Positions 31,086 to 39,919 of a stretch of 50,426 nt of DNA are shown piece after piece. The notes under the pieces are model-generated. The model was not told where the DNA came from. It made no database searches and was given only the letters and a program-made list of their open reading frames with translations. The translations under genes were made by a program, and so were the position numbers. Location of the stretch: NCBI RefSeq assembly GCF_001499735.1, contig NZ_LN848257.1, positions 3,417,487-3,467,912 of the forward strand, given 5' to 3'. Positions within the stretch are counted from its first letter, which is position 1. Each line of letters opens with the position of its first letter. This stretch comes from Thiocapsa sp. KS1 (GTDB lineage: Bacteria > Pseudomonadota > Gammaproteobacteria > Chromatiales > Chromatiaceae).

Positions 31086-32465
31086 ATGGACATCCTATTC
31101 CTTGTCGCCCTGATCCTTCTCAACGGCCTGTTCGCCATGTCCGAAATGGCGCTCGTCACCGCGCGACGGGCGCGCCTTGCCCGATTCGCCGAGGACGGCG
31201 ATCGCTCCGCTGCCGTTGCGGTGAGACTCGGCGAGGAGCCGAACCGCTTCTTGTCGACAATTCAGATCGGCATCACCTCGATCGGTATCCTCAGCGGCAT
31301 CGTCGGAGAGGCGGCACTCGCCGAGCCACTCGCGATCGGGCTGCAGGGGCTTGGCCTGGAGCAGCGCGCGAGCGAGATCGGCTCGACGATTCTGGTCGTG
31401 GTCATGATCACCTATGTCGCGATCGTCGTCGGCGAGCTCGTTCCCAAGCGCATCGGCCAAATCAACCCGGAACGAATCGCCCGTTTGGTCGCACGACCCA
31501 TGTATATGTTGTCGATCGCCTCGCGCCCATTCGTCCACTTGCTCGCAGGCTCGACCGCGCTGCTCCTGAGGTTGCTGGGTCAACGCGAGACCCCGGGGCC
31601 GACCGTCACCGAGGAGGAGATCCACGCAATGCTGGAAGAAGGCTCGGACGCGGGCGTTATCGAGAAGACCGAGCACGAGATGGTGCGCAACGTCTTCCGA
31701 CTGGACGATCGCCAGATCGGCTCGCTCATGGTGCCGCGCTCGGAGGTCGTCTGGCTTGATGTGAATCGTCCGCCGGAAGAAAACCTTGCGCTCATCGCCG
31801 AGTCGTTTCACTCGCGCTTCCCCGTGTGCGAGGGCGGCCTGGACGACATGATCGGCATCGTGAGCTCAAAGCAGCTCTTCAACCAGACGCTCAAGGGTGA
31901 GCCCGTCGATCTGGTGAAGGACTTGCAGGCGCCCGTCTATGTCCCGGAATCGCTGACGGGGATGGAGCTGCTGGAGCAGTTCCGCAGCTCGGGCAGTCAG
32001 ATGGTCTTCGTGGTCGACGAATACGGCGGGGTCGAGGGCTTGGTCACCTTACGCGACATTATCGAGTCGGTCACCGGCGAGCTTCTGACCCAGAGCACCG
32101 AGGAACCCTGGGCCGTGCAACGCGAGGACGGCTCCTGGCTGCTCGACGGTTTGATTCCGATCCTCGAGCTGAAGGACCGGTTGGGGATCAAGCGTGTCCC
32201 CGAGGAAGAGAAAGGCCGCTATCACACGCTCTCGGGAATGATGATGTGGCTGCTCGGCCGCTTGCCGAGCACGGGCGACATCTCCGCCTGGGAAGGTTGG
32301 CGCTTGGAGGTCGTCGACCTCGACGGCAGGCGCATCGACAAGGTCCTGGCGACTCCGCTGCCCGAGTCTGCGGCCGAGCCGCTCGCTCCCCGGGAAGGTG
32401 GGCGACCGTCCACCGAGGCGGAAGCCAACGGCGAAATGCCAACCCATGACGCACGATCGGGATGA
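31086..32465 (+). CDS. CNNM/CorC (HlyC) family transporter, third paralogue
   Basis: 459 residues. The DUF21 domain opens directly with ILFLVALILLNGLFAMSEMALVTARR and contains VGELVPKRIGQINPE. The CBS pair is at about residues 210-345 (MVPRSEVVWLD; VVDEYGGVEGLVTLRDIIESVTGE), and a CorC/HlyC domain follows (DGSWLLDGLIPILELKDRLG), with a hydrophilic tail. The SEMA/LVPKRI sequence places it in a different subgroup from the two genes before it. It closes the operon; a hairpin lies about 180 bp downstream. Confidence 0.92.
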   Translation: MDILFLVALILLNGLFAMSEMALVTARRARLARFAEDGDRSAAVAVRLGEEPNRFLSTIQIGITSIGILSGIVGEAALAEPLAIGLQGLGLEQRASEIGSTILVVVMITYVAIVVGELVPKRIGQINPERIARLVARPMYMLSIASRPFVHLLAGSTALLLRLLGQRETPGPTVTEEEIHAMLEEGSDAGVIEKTEHEMVRNVFRLDDRQIGSLMVPRSEVVWLDVNRPPEENLALIAESFHSRFPVCEGGLDDMIGIVSSKQLFNQTLKGEPVDLVKDLQAPVYVPESLTGMELLEQFRSSGSQMVFVVDEYGGVEGLVTLRDIIESVTGELLTQSTEEPWAVQREDGSWLLDGLIPILELKDRLGIKRVPEEEKGRYHTLSGMMMWLLGRLPSTGDISAWEGWRLEVVDLDGRRIDKVLATPLPESAAEPLAPREGGRPSTEAEANGEMPTHDARSG

Positions 32466-32647
32466 CCTCGCCGGTCACGCCGGGGAGACGCGGCATGCCA
32501 TGAATGGCCGGATCGTAGCGGTCGCAGGCGCACTGGCGCAGTCGGAATGCGGGAGCTGCGCGATTCCGACCGACCCATCCGGACCCGACCCATTCCCGAC
32601 CGACGAGGCTCGCAAGCAGAGCGCGGAGCCCTGATGCGCGCATCGAT

Positions 32648-32677
32648 GCGGTGACCGTCGCCTGCGACGATCACCGC
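32648..32677. terminator. Hairpin between convergent genes
   Basis: GCGGTGACCGTCGC and GCGACGATCACCGC (32648-32677) pair over 14 positions with one C-A mismatch. It lies between the third CNNM/CorC gene and the convergent choice-of-anchor gene, so it may terminate both. No T run is present. Confidence 0.55.
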
Positions 32678-32710
32678 AGTCCTTGAGGCCGAGGCAAAAG
32701 CCCCGACGTC

Positions 32711-34300
32711 CTAGCGCCGGACCCGCTCGATGCGGAACAGGGTGGTGGTGCCGCTCACCTCGTTGGCGACAACCAACAAGGGCACCCCGCGGATCGGACT
32801 CTTCGACGCCTCGATCACCGTCAGCCCCTCGGCCCCCAGATCGCCCGCCTCCGGCGTGCCCGGCTCGGCACCGAAATCGCGGTTGTTGAGGTACTGAACG
32901 AAGGTCGGCGCGAAGGGATCGGTGATGTCGTAGACCATGACGCCGCCGATGCGCTCCAGGCCGACGAAGGCATAGGTCCGTCCCCACAGCTTGGCGACGG
33001 TCACGCCCTCGGGCTCGGGGCCCTTGTTGTCGCTGCGGTTGTCGAGCTTGTTCTCCTCGTGGTCCGAGTTGAAGAATTCCGGATAGGCATCCGCAGTGAT
33101 GCGCTCGAAGTCCGCGCCGCTGTCGTAGACCTGCTCCAGCTCGGCGCTCCAGATCGAGAAGGAACGACCGCCGAAGGCGTAGAGTTGCTCCTGCATGCCT
33201 GTGACCGGATCGACGCCGCCGGTCGTCGTGACGGTCAATCGGCCGAGATTCTCGTCCTCCTGCAAGGCGTCCGCATCGGGAAAGACCGACGGATCGAGAG
33301 CGAGATCCTTGACGCGCGCCTCCTCGCCGAAGCCGTCGTAATCGCGCGCGTCACCCTCGTTGGCGCTCACGATGTAGGTCCGCCCGCGGTGCTCGTAGCT
33401 CGCGATCGCGTCCGGCAGATACATTCCCAGAATCGGCCAGTTGACGATGTTGATGCCCTCGTCGCGGTCGCTCGCGTCCAGCGCGTTGCCCGCCAGGCTG
33501 TGGTCCTTGAAACCGAGGCCGTGAATGGCGGTGAAGTCACCGGACTTGATGTCCAGGACGGCGACGGCGTTGTTCTCCTGCAGCGACACCCAGGCGGTCT
33601 TCGAGTTCTTGGCGACCGTGATGTACTCGGGCTCGAAGTCCTGCGCCACGCTTGCGTTCGGACCGAACACCCGCACCGAGGGATCGAGCGCCGCGTCGTT
33701 GAACTTGCGGAAATCGGCGGTGCGCACGTTGGCCTGTGCGAGCTTTCGAATGTTTCGCGGCAGATCGACGATGCTCACCGAGCCCTCGGGGTCCACCGAG
33801 TAATCGTCGTTCGGCTCGCCTTCGTTGGCCACCAGCACCCGCTTTCCGTCCGGCGTGAAGGTCACCATGTCCGGCAGCGCGCCGACCTCCACGCTCGCCA
33901 AGATCCGGCCGTCGACATGCATGAAGACGGCCCGGCCGGGCTTGGTGCGCTCCGCGTTCGCGACGACCGCGACGACCAGCCCATCGTGTACGGTAACGCT
34001 GTTCACGACCGCGCCGTACTCGGACAGGTCGATACTGAACAACAGGCGCGGGTTCGCTGCCCTGTGCACACCGAGCACATCGACCAAACCGCTGGCCGCA
34101 TTGACCACGAACAGGCGCTGACTCCGGGGATCGTGGGCGACAATCTCGGCGCCGGAGCGGGCGAAGACGCCGGAGGCGTAGGTGCCGATCGGCGCGATCT
34201 CGATCGCGAACGGCGCTGCGGGAGGGCTTGCTTGGGTGGCGGCGACACCGAGCGCCAAGGCGCAGCCGGCGGCGAGCCGAGAGACGGTCGTGAATGACAT
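32711..34300 (-). CDS. Secreted choice-of-anchor I family beta-propeller protein
   Basis: 529 residues from ATG 34300. The signal peptide is residues 1-24 (LAAGCALALGVAATQA). Repeated beta-propeller strands follow, for example LPDMVTFTPDGKRVLVANEGEPNDDYSVDPEGSV broken into YVTN-like units, then AWVSLQENNAVAVLDI and YIVSANEGDARDY. The EGEPNDDY, EPEYITV and GPEPEGVTV motifs match the choice-of-anchor I family, often found beside phosphatase or nuclease domains or cell-surface anchors. Here no anchor or enzyme domain follows, so it is a free periplasmic or secreted form. Substrate and role are unknown. An esterase-like reading is possible but unsupported. Confidence 0.87.
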   Translation of the reverse strand: MSFTTVSRLAAGCALALGVAATQASPPAAPFAIEIAPIGTYASGVFARSGAEIVAHDPRSQRLFVVNAASGLVDVLGVHRAANPRLLFSIDLSEYGAVVNSVTVHDGLVVAVVANAERTKPGRAVFMHVDGRILASVEVGALPDMVTFTPDGKRVLVANEGEPNDDYSVDPEGSVSIVDLPRNIRKLAQANVRTADFRKFNDAALDPSVRVFGPNASVAQDFEPEYITVAKNSKTAWVSLQENNAVAVLDIKSGDFTAIHGLGFKDHSLAGNALDASDRDEGINIVNWPILGMYLPDAIASYEHRGRTYIVSANEGDARDYDGFGEEARVKDLALDPSVFPDADALQEDENLGRLTVTTTGGVDPVTGMQEQLYAFGGRSFSIWSAELEQVYDSGADFERITADAYPEFFNSDHEENKLDNRSDNKGPEPEGVTVAKLWGRTYAFVGLERIGGVMVYDITDPFAPTFVQYLNNRDFGAEPGTPEAGDLGAEGLTVIEASKSPIRGVPLLVVANEVSGTTTLFRIERVRR

Positions 34301-34434
34301 GGGGCAGGGATCCTCGTCGGGTGAAAGTCCCCGATTATCGGGATCGGGTATGACCGTTCGACGACGAAGGGATGACGATTCGGTTGAGGGCAACCGCTCG
34401 CCGCAAGGCGGATGCCGTTTCACGCAAAAGGCTC

Positions 34435-35847
34435 TCAGAGATACAGCAGCGAGGCGACCAGGAAGAACACCAGGACGGCGATGATGTCGTTGCCGGTGGT
34501 GATGAAGATCCCCGTGGCCATCGCCGGATCGATGCGGAAATGATGAAGAATCAAGGGAACCGCCGCGCCCATGGTCACGGCAAGCAGGGTCACGAGGGTC
34601 AGGGCCACACCTGCCGTGAGCGCGAGACGCAGCGGTTCCGCGACACCCACCAGGGGTCCCGCGACAAAGACGATCGAGGCGAGGATCAGGGCCGCGATCG
34701 ACCCGTTCAGCAGAGCCGCAAGCATCTCCTTGACGAGCCGCCAGGGCAGATCGCCGATCCAGAGGGTGCCGGCCGCGAGGCCCTGAATGGCGACCGTCGC
34801 GGCCTGGATGCCGGCGTTGCCGGCCATCGACATCACGATCGGGATGAAGCTCGCCAGGATGGCCGCGGCGGCGATCTGCGCCTCGTAGGCGTTGATGACG
34901 CTGCCCGAGACGAGCGCGCCGACCAGCCCCGCGAGCAGCCACGGCAATCGGTTTTTCACGATGCCGAGCACCGGGTCGTTGGGCCGTGCATCGGGGGAGA
35001 CGCCGCTGAGCAGACGCACGTCCTCCTCGGCCTCGTCGCGGACCACGCGCTGCAGCTCGTCGGCGGTGATGCGCCCGAGCAGACGACCTTCGGCATCCAC
35101 GACCGGCACCGTGATGAGGTCGTTCTCCGTGGTCACCCGCACGACCTCTTCTTGATCCATATCCGAGCTGACCGCGACGAGATCGGTGCGCATGACCTGC
35201 TCCACCGGGATGTCGCTCGGGCGCAGCAACAGGTCGCGCAGCTTCAGATAGCCGAGGAGCTTGCGGTCCGCATCCACGACATAGACAGCCGAGAGCTTCT
35301 TGATCCAATCGGCGCGACGACGCACCTCGGCGACAACCTGCCCGACGCTCCAGTCCGGCGGGACGGCGACCAGCTTGCGGGTCATGATGCTGCCGGCCGA
35401 ATCCTCCTGATACGCCTTGAGCTCGCGGATGGTGTCGGCCTCGCGCAGGTACGGGATGAGCCGCTCCTGGACCTCGTCGGGAAGCTCGGTCAGGACCTGC
35501 ACCACGTCCTCGACGTCGCGGCCATCGAGGATCTCTGCGAGGCGCTCGATCGTGGCGTCTTCGAGCAGGGCACCGCGAAAATCGTTGTTGAGCCCGGCGA
35601 TCACCTTGGCGGCGGGGCCGGCCGGCAGAAGCAAAAAGAGCTTGCGCGCACGCTTCAGTGGAAGCTGGACCAAGAGCTCGACGATGTCGCGCGGATGCCA
35701 GGTTCGCAGCAGACGGCGAATCTCCTCGCGCTCGCCCGCCTTGATCATGCGCCCGATCGCCTTGACCACCGGACGGTTGACGTCGAGGGTCTCGCCGGGT
35801 CGGCCGCGGGTCCAACGCAGCCGTGGCGCTTCGGTGGTCTCTGTCAT
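34435..35847 (-). CDS. mgtE: Magnesium transporter MgtE
   Basis: 470 residues, typical length. An N-terminal superhelical domain (residues 30-150; LAEILDGRDVEDVVQVLTEL) is followed by a CBS pair (DSAGSIMTRKLVAVPPDWSV; VPVVDAEGRLLGRITADEL) and five membrane helices. The pore region includes SMAGNAGIQAATVAIQGLA and a helix ending in HHFRIDPAMATGIFITTGNDI. In MgtE the N and CBS domains bind Mg2+ and shut the pore when the cell is replete. It lies 134 bp upstream of the choice-of-anchor gene on the same strand. Three CNNM/CorC genes are nearby on the other strand, making this a divalent-metal region. Confidence 0.96.
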   Translation of the reverse strand: MTETTEAPRLRWTRGRPGETLDVNRPVVKAIGRMIKAGEREEIRRLLRTWHPRDIVELLVQLPLKRARKLFLLLPAGPAAKVIAGLNNDFRGALLEDATIERLAEILDGRDVEDVVQVLTELPDEVQERLIPYLREADTIRELKAYQEDSAGSIMTRKLVAVPPDWSVGQVVAEVRRRADWIKKLSAVYVVDADRKLLGYLKLRDLLLRPSDIPVEQVMRTDLVAVSSDMDQEEVVRVTTENDLITVPVVDAEGRLLGRITADELQRVVRDEAEEDVRLLSGVSPDARPNDPVLGIVKNRLPWLLAGLVGALVSGSVINAYEAQIAAAAILASFIPIVMSMAGNAGIQAATVAIQGLAAGTLWIGDLPWRLVKEMLAALLNGSIAALILASIVFVAGPLVGVAEPLRLALTAGVALTLVTLLAVTMGAAVPLILHHFRIDPAMATGIFITTGNDIIAVLVFFLVASLLYL

Positions 35848-36045
35848 GGCTGAGGCGGTCCCGGGGGATTAGGTTGCGGTTCGGCGTTTCGAGGGCTCGA
35901 AGCCCGCCGGAGTGTGGCAACACCGGCGGATCAAATCAAATCCGACCGGGTTATCATGCCGAACCGAAAGTGTCGCCACGGCCGCCACGCGCGATCGCCG
36001 TCGCGGGACCGGTCGGAATCACGTGTGGCGAAACGAGGGGTCTCA

Positions 36046-36642
36046 ATGTCGCAGTTGCATGTCGAGTGTCGCACCGGAGCGGATCTTATCGCCGATTTGC
36101 CGGCGCTCGCGCGCCTGCGCATCCAGGTTTTTCGTGAGTACCCTTACCTCTACAAGGGTGACGCGGAATATGAAGAGCGCTATCTGCGAACCTATGCCGA
36201 TGCAACCGACGGGGTCATCGTGGTGGTGCGCGACGGCGATCGGGTGGTGGGTGCATCGAGCGCGCTGCCGCTCGCGGCCGAGACCCCGAACGTGATCGAG
36301 CCCTTCAAGTCGCACGGCTATGCGCCCGACCGGATCTTCTACTACGGCGAATCGGTCCTGCTGCCGGAGTATCGAGGGCTGGGACTCGGGCGGCGCTTCT
36401 TCGAGGAGCGCGAAGCCCATGCCCGCGCGCTCGGCCGATTCGACCTCGCCTGTTTCTGCGCCGTGGAGCGACCCCACGACCACCCGCAGCGTCCGCGGCA
36501 CTATCGTCCGCTCGACGGTCTTTGGGCGAAACAGGGCTTCGTGAAACAGCCGCAGCTGCGCACGACCTTCTCCTGGCGCGATCTCGACGAGGCCGAAGAA
36601 ACACCGAAACCGATGGTGTTCTGGCTGAAGCATCTCGACTGA
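36046..36642 (+). CDS. GNAT family N-acetyltransferase
   Basis: 198 residues from ATG 36046 (ACGAGGGG upstream). The fold signatures are VVVRDGDRVVGASSALPL (beta strands 2-4) and the acetyl-CoA loop SVLLPEYRGLGLGRRFFEEREAHARALG. The acceptor is unknown. After the acetyl-CoA site there is a family-specific stretch (CAVERPHDHPQRPRHYRPLDGLWAKQGF) also seen in uncharacterised GNATs. It sits 18 bp upstream of the PAP2 phosphatase gene and is probably cotranscribed with it. Confidence 0.88.
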   Translation: MSQLHVECRTGADLIADLPALARLRIQVFREYPYLYKGDAEYEERYLRTYADATDGVIVVVRDGDRVVGASSALPLAAETPNVIEPFKSHGYAPDRIFYYGESVLLPEYRGLGLGRRFFEEREAHARALGRFDLACFCAVERPHDHPQRPRHYRPLDGLWAKQGFVKQPQLRTTFSWRDLDEAEETPKPMVFWLKHLD

Positions 36643-36660
36643 GCGCCACCGAGACGCCCC

Positions 36661-37875
36661 ATGTCGCAAACCACCGCACCGCGCCGAGATTGGATCCCGC
36701 AAGGCATCGCCCTTCTCCTGATTGCCTTGGTCGGCACCCTGCCCTTTTGGCTGACCGACCTAGACATCCAGGCCGCCGCGCTCTTCTATCACCCGCAGGC
36801 GGATGATCCCTGGTACGAGGCCCAGGCGCCGCTGTGGTCATTTCTCTATGTTGCCTCGCCGCTCCTGACCGGCTTCGTCATGCTCGGCGGCCTGCTCGTT
36901 CTCGGTGCCGGGGTGATCTGGCCGTCGTTCAGACGGCTGCGCTGTTACGCGATCCTGCTGATCGCCGCGACCGTCTTGGGACCCGGACTCATCGTCAACG
37001 GCGTCCTCAAAGACAACTGGGGGCGGCCACGACCGCATCAGATCGAGCAGCTCGGCGGGACACGCGACTACGTCCCGCCGCTCGCAATCTCCGAGCACGG
37101 CGACGGCAAATCCTTCCCGTGCGGTCACAGCTCGATCGGCTACATGCTCGGCGTCTTCTTCATCATCTGGCGCAGACGCAGGCCGGCGCTTGCCTGGACC
37201 GCGCTGGCGGGCTCTCTCGCCTTCGGCACCCTGCTGGGGATCGGGCGGATGGCGGCGGGCGATCACTTCCTGTCGGACGTCATCTGGTCCGGGGTCATCG
37301 CCTACGGGATTGCCTGGGGGCTGTATTATTTTGTCCTGCGCATCCCGCGGCGCGAGGCCGCCGAGGCGGCCTCGCCGGCACCTGCTCTCAACCTGCGACG
37401 CCCCAAGCTGACCGCGGCGGCCTATGTTGTCGTCGCAGCCCTGATGGTCGGCGCCGTGTTGTTGGCGACGCCGCTGAAGAACGTGCAGATCCAATGGGTC
37501 CGGCCGGGTGATTTCGATCCGCCGCCCAAGGTCTTGCGCTTGGTCGCCGATCAGGCTTACGTGATCCTTTTCTGGCCCGGGGGCGCGCACCGCACGGCCG
37601 AGATGCGTTTGGAGGCGCGCGGTTTCGGGCTACCCTGGAGCAAGGTCGAGCCGGAGTTGACGCAGGACAACCAGGCGCTGACCTATCGGGTCAGTCATCA
37701 GGGGATCTTCACCGAGAAGGATACCAAGGTCGTCATGGGGATCGTCGCGAAGGAGTGGGATCGGGTCGAGGTCCGGATCGACTCGGGAGACATCCGGGTC
37801 CATCCCTCGCAGGATCCGCTGCCCGAGCTCGACCTGCAAACCGGCGACGGCGAGGTGATCCGGGTCGACCCCTGA
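36661..37875 (+). CDS. PAP2-type membrane lipid phosphatase with C-terminal extra domain
   Basis: 404 residues. Five to six helices carry the three PAP2 motifs: KDNWGRPRP (117-125), SFPCGHSS (151-158) and RMAAGDHFLSD (196-206), with catalytic His156 and His202. The SFPCGHSS form is typical of LpxE/lipid A phosphatase-like members. After a further helix near residues 253-272, a soluble domain of about 130 residues follows (YVILFWPGGAHRTAEMRLEARGF; VEVRIDSGDIRVHPSQ). It looks like an all-beta periplasmic module; I do not recognise it. It likely removes a phosphate from a lipid on the periplasmic face. The ure genes begin 82 bp downstream. Confidence 0.88.
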   Translation: MSQTTAPRRDWIPQGIALLLIALVGTLPFWLTDLDIQAAALFYHPQADDPWYEAQAPLWSFLYVASPLLTGFVMLGGLLVLGAGVIWPSFRRLRCYAILLIAATVLGPGLIVNGVLKDNWGRPRPHQIEQLGGTRDYVPPLAISEHGDGKSFPCGHSSIGYMLGVFFIIWRRRRPALAWTALAGSLAFGTLLGIGRMAAGDHFLSDVIWSGVIAYGIAWGLYYFVLRIPRREAAEAASPAPALNLRRPKLTAAAYVVVAALMVGAVLLATPLKNVQIQWVRPGDFDPPPKVLRLVADQAYVILFWPGGAHRTAEMRLEARGFGLPWSKVEPELTQDNQALTYRVSHQGIFTEKDTKVVMGIVAKEWDRVEVRIDSGDIRVHPSQDPLPELDLQTGDGEVIRVDP

Positions 37876-37957
37876 TCGGCCCCGATCGACAACGTGTCCC
37901 GAGCGATCGACAACCGTCTGCGAGGACCGCAGTCTTGACCACAACCGGGGCGAAGCC

Positions 37958-38434
37958 GTGCCGCAATCCGAACCCTTGATCCGCTTTATCCGCACGACCA
38001 CCGCAGACATCCCGGCGGACGTGACACTCACGCTCAACCTGGAGCAACGCACCCGCTGCCGGCTGCGCGTGCTGCTCGACGACGGCCGCGAGGCCGGACT
38101 CTTTCTGCCGCGCGGCACCATTCTGCATCACGGCGACGGCCTGATCGCCGAGGACGGACTGGTCGCGCGCATCATCGCGGCACCTGAGCACCTTTCGCGT
38201 GTCGAGAGCGCCGATCCGCTGCTGCTCGCGCGCGCTTGCTACCACCTCGGCAACCGGCATGTGCCCTTGCAGATCGAGCTTGGGCGCCTGAGCTACCGAC
38301 AGGATCAGGTCCTCGACGAGATGGTGCGCGGTCTCGGGCTCGCGGTCCGGCTCGTGGATGCCGCATTCGAGCCGGAGTCCGGGGCCTACGGCGGTCATGG
38401 CGCGGAGCATGGCGGACATGCGCACGAGCATTGA
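37958..38434 (+). CDS. ureE: Urease accessory protein UreE
   Basis: 158 residues from GTG 37958. The N-terminal peptide-binding domain contains LTLNLEQRTRCRLRVLLDDGREAGLFLPRGT. The C-terminal metal-binding domain has YHLGNRHVPLQI with the bridging histidine. The tail [14 protein letters not shown] is a nickel-binding histidine run. UreE is the metallochaperone that delivers Ni2+ to the UreDFG-urease complex. It overlaps ureF. No structural urease genes (ureABC) or ureD are in the window; the upstream neighbour is a lipid phosphatase gene. Confidence 0.95.
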   Translation: MPQSEPLIRFIRTTTADIPADVTLTLNLEQRTRCRLRVLLDDGREAGLFLPRGTILHHGDGLIAEDGLVARIIAAPEHLSRVESADPLLLARACYHLGNRHVPLQIELGRLSYRQDQVLDEMVRGLGLAVRLVDAAFEPESGAYGGHGAEHGGHAHEH

Positions 38435-39104
38435 AGGGGCCTTACCCCTGCTGCGCCTGATGCACCTGGCCAGTCCAGGGCTTCCGGTCGGCGGCTTCAC
38501 CTACTCGCAGGGCATCGAGTGGGCGGTCGAGACCGGTTGGATCCGCGATGCCGACGACTTGGAAGGCTGGATGGCCGATCAGATCGGGAGCAGCCTTCGG
38601 TATCTGGACCTCCCGCTCTTGGTGCGGATGCAGACGGCGGCGCTCGATCGCGGTCGAGCAGCGATGGCCGGTTGGGTCGATCGCCTCTTGGCCGGACGTG
38701 AAACCGCCGAGCTGCGGCGCGAGGAGTCGGACCGCGGACGCGCGCTCGCCGATCTGCTGGTGGCCTGGGGGCTCGAGGATGCGCTCGTGTGGAAACCGCA
38801 GCTCGCCCGGAGCCAAGCCGCCGGATTCGCCTTCGCCGCGGCGGCATGGCGGATCGAGCCGCACGACGCGGCGACGGGCTATGCCTGGAGCTGGCTCGAA
38901 AATCTCGTTCTGGCCGGGATCAAGCTCGTGCCCTTGGGCCAGACCCGCGGCCAACAAACGCTGGCACGACTGGCAACCCTCATCCCGAGCGCGGTCGCCG
39001 CGGCCCTGGAAGTCTCGGACGAGGAGATCGGCGCTTCGACCCCGGCTCTGGCGATCGCCAGCTCCGCCCACGAGACCCAATACACCCGCTTGTTTCGTTC
39101 CTGA
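38409..39104 (+). CDS. ureF: Urease accessory protein UreF
   Basis: 231 residues if it starts at ATG 38409 (ATG 38418 is equally possible), overlapping ureE by about 26 bp. The family core [31 protein letters not shown] is plain in its opening and is followed by an all-helical protein ([38 protein letters not shown]). UreF links UreD and UreG on the urease apoprotein and gates GTP hydrolysis by UreG. ureG follows after 10 bp. Confidence 0.93.
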   Translation: MADMRTSIEGALPLLRLMHLASPGLPVGGFTYSQGIEWAVETGWIRDADDLEGWMADQIGSSLRYLDLPLLVRMQTAALDRGRAAMAGWVDRLLAGRETAELRREESDRGRALADLLVAWGLEDALVWKPQLARSQAAGFAFAAAAWRIEPHDAATGYAWSWLENLVLAGIKLVPLGQTRGQQTLARLATLIPSAVAAALEVSDEEIGASTPALAIASSAHETQYTRLFRS

Positions 39105-39114
39105 AGGAGACACC

Positions 39115-39729
39115 ATGGTCGATGCATCACCCCTGCGCGTCGGGGTCGGCGGTCCCGTCGGCTCCGGCAAGACGGCGCTGCTGGATGCGCTCTGCAAGGC
39201 GCTGCGTGACCGCTATCAGCTGGCGGTGGTCACCAACGACATCTACACCCGCGAAGACGCCGAGTTCCTGATCCGCTCGCAGGCCTTGCCGGCCGAGCGT
39301 ATCGTCGGCGTGGAGACCGGCGGCTGTCCGCATACCGCCATCCGCGAGGACGCCTCGATGAACCTGGCCGCGGTGGAGGATCTGCAAATCCGGTTCCCGG
39401 ACCTCGACCTCGTCTTCATCGAGAGCGGCGGCGACAACCTCGCGGCCACCTTCAGCCCCGAGCTGGCCGACCTGACGATCTATGTCATCGACGTGGCCGA
39501 AGGCGAGAAGATCCCGCGCAAAGGCGGGCCCGGCATCACTCGCTCGGACCTCCTGGTCATCAACAAGATCGATCTGGCGCCTTATGTGGGGGCATCGCTG
39601 GAGGTCATGGAGCGCGACTCCAAACGCATGCGCGGGGAGCGGCCGTTCGTCTTCGCGAATCTGCGCACCGGCGAGGGACTGGAGAGGATCCTCGACTTCA
39701 TCGAGCATCAGGGGATGCTCGGGGCTTAA
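39115..39729 (+). CDS. ureG: Urease accessory GTPase UreG
   Basis: 204 residues with GAAGGAGA before ATG. The P-loop is [16 protein letters not shown] (residues 12-27). The metal-binding CPH is in [18 protein letters not shown], and the SIMIBI motifs [11 protein letters not shown] and [10 protein letters not shown] follow. It powers nickel insertion into urease. The stop codon TAA (39727-39729) is also the first three bases of repeat unit C. Confidence 0.96.
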   Translation: MVDASPLRVGVGGPVGSGKTALLDALCKALRDRYQLAVVTNDIYTREDAEFLIRSQALPAERIVGVETGGCPHTAIREDASMNLAAVEDLQIRFPDLDLVFIESGGDNLAATFSPELADLTIYVIDVAEGEKIPRKGGPGITRSDLLVINKIDLAPYVGASLEVMERDSKRMRGERPFVFANLRTGEGLERILDFIEHQGMLGA

Positions 39730-39919
39730 ACCGCGCCCGGCGCGGTATGCGATGTTTTTGGATGGGGTCGGCCCCGGCAGACTTGACGAGCGCTGGAGTC
39801 GGCGCGGTTTAAGATATTAAAAAATAATATTATTTTAAGTCGCGTCCCCGCTAAGAGTCGTGGATGCGCCAAATGTCGTGCTCACTCGAAAACGAGCATC
39901 TCGCTCAGGACGCGGTTTA
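39727..39919. repeat. 193 bp inverted composite repeat (units C and D)
   Basis: Unit C (39727-39811) runs from TAAACCGCGCCCGGCGCGGT to GGCGCGGTTTA. Unit D (39836-39919) runs from TAAGTCGCGTCC to GGACGCGGTTTA. On the minus strand D begins TAAACCGCGTCCTGAGCGAG, so the two units face each other across a 24 bp spacer made almost only of A and T (39812-39835). The left end supplies the ureG stop and the right end the moaE stop. The size and layout match the A/B composite at 15321-15514. Confidence 0.82.

Noticed and set aside
32711-35923. A single 1070-codon minus-strand gene.
   Set aside because: The frame passes out of phase through mgtE. Only the part from ATG 34300, which starts a signal peptide, is coding.
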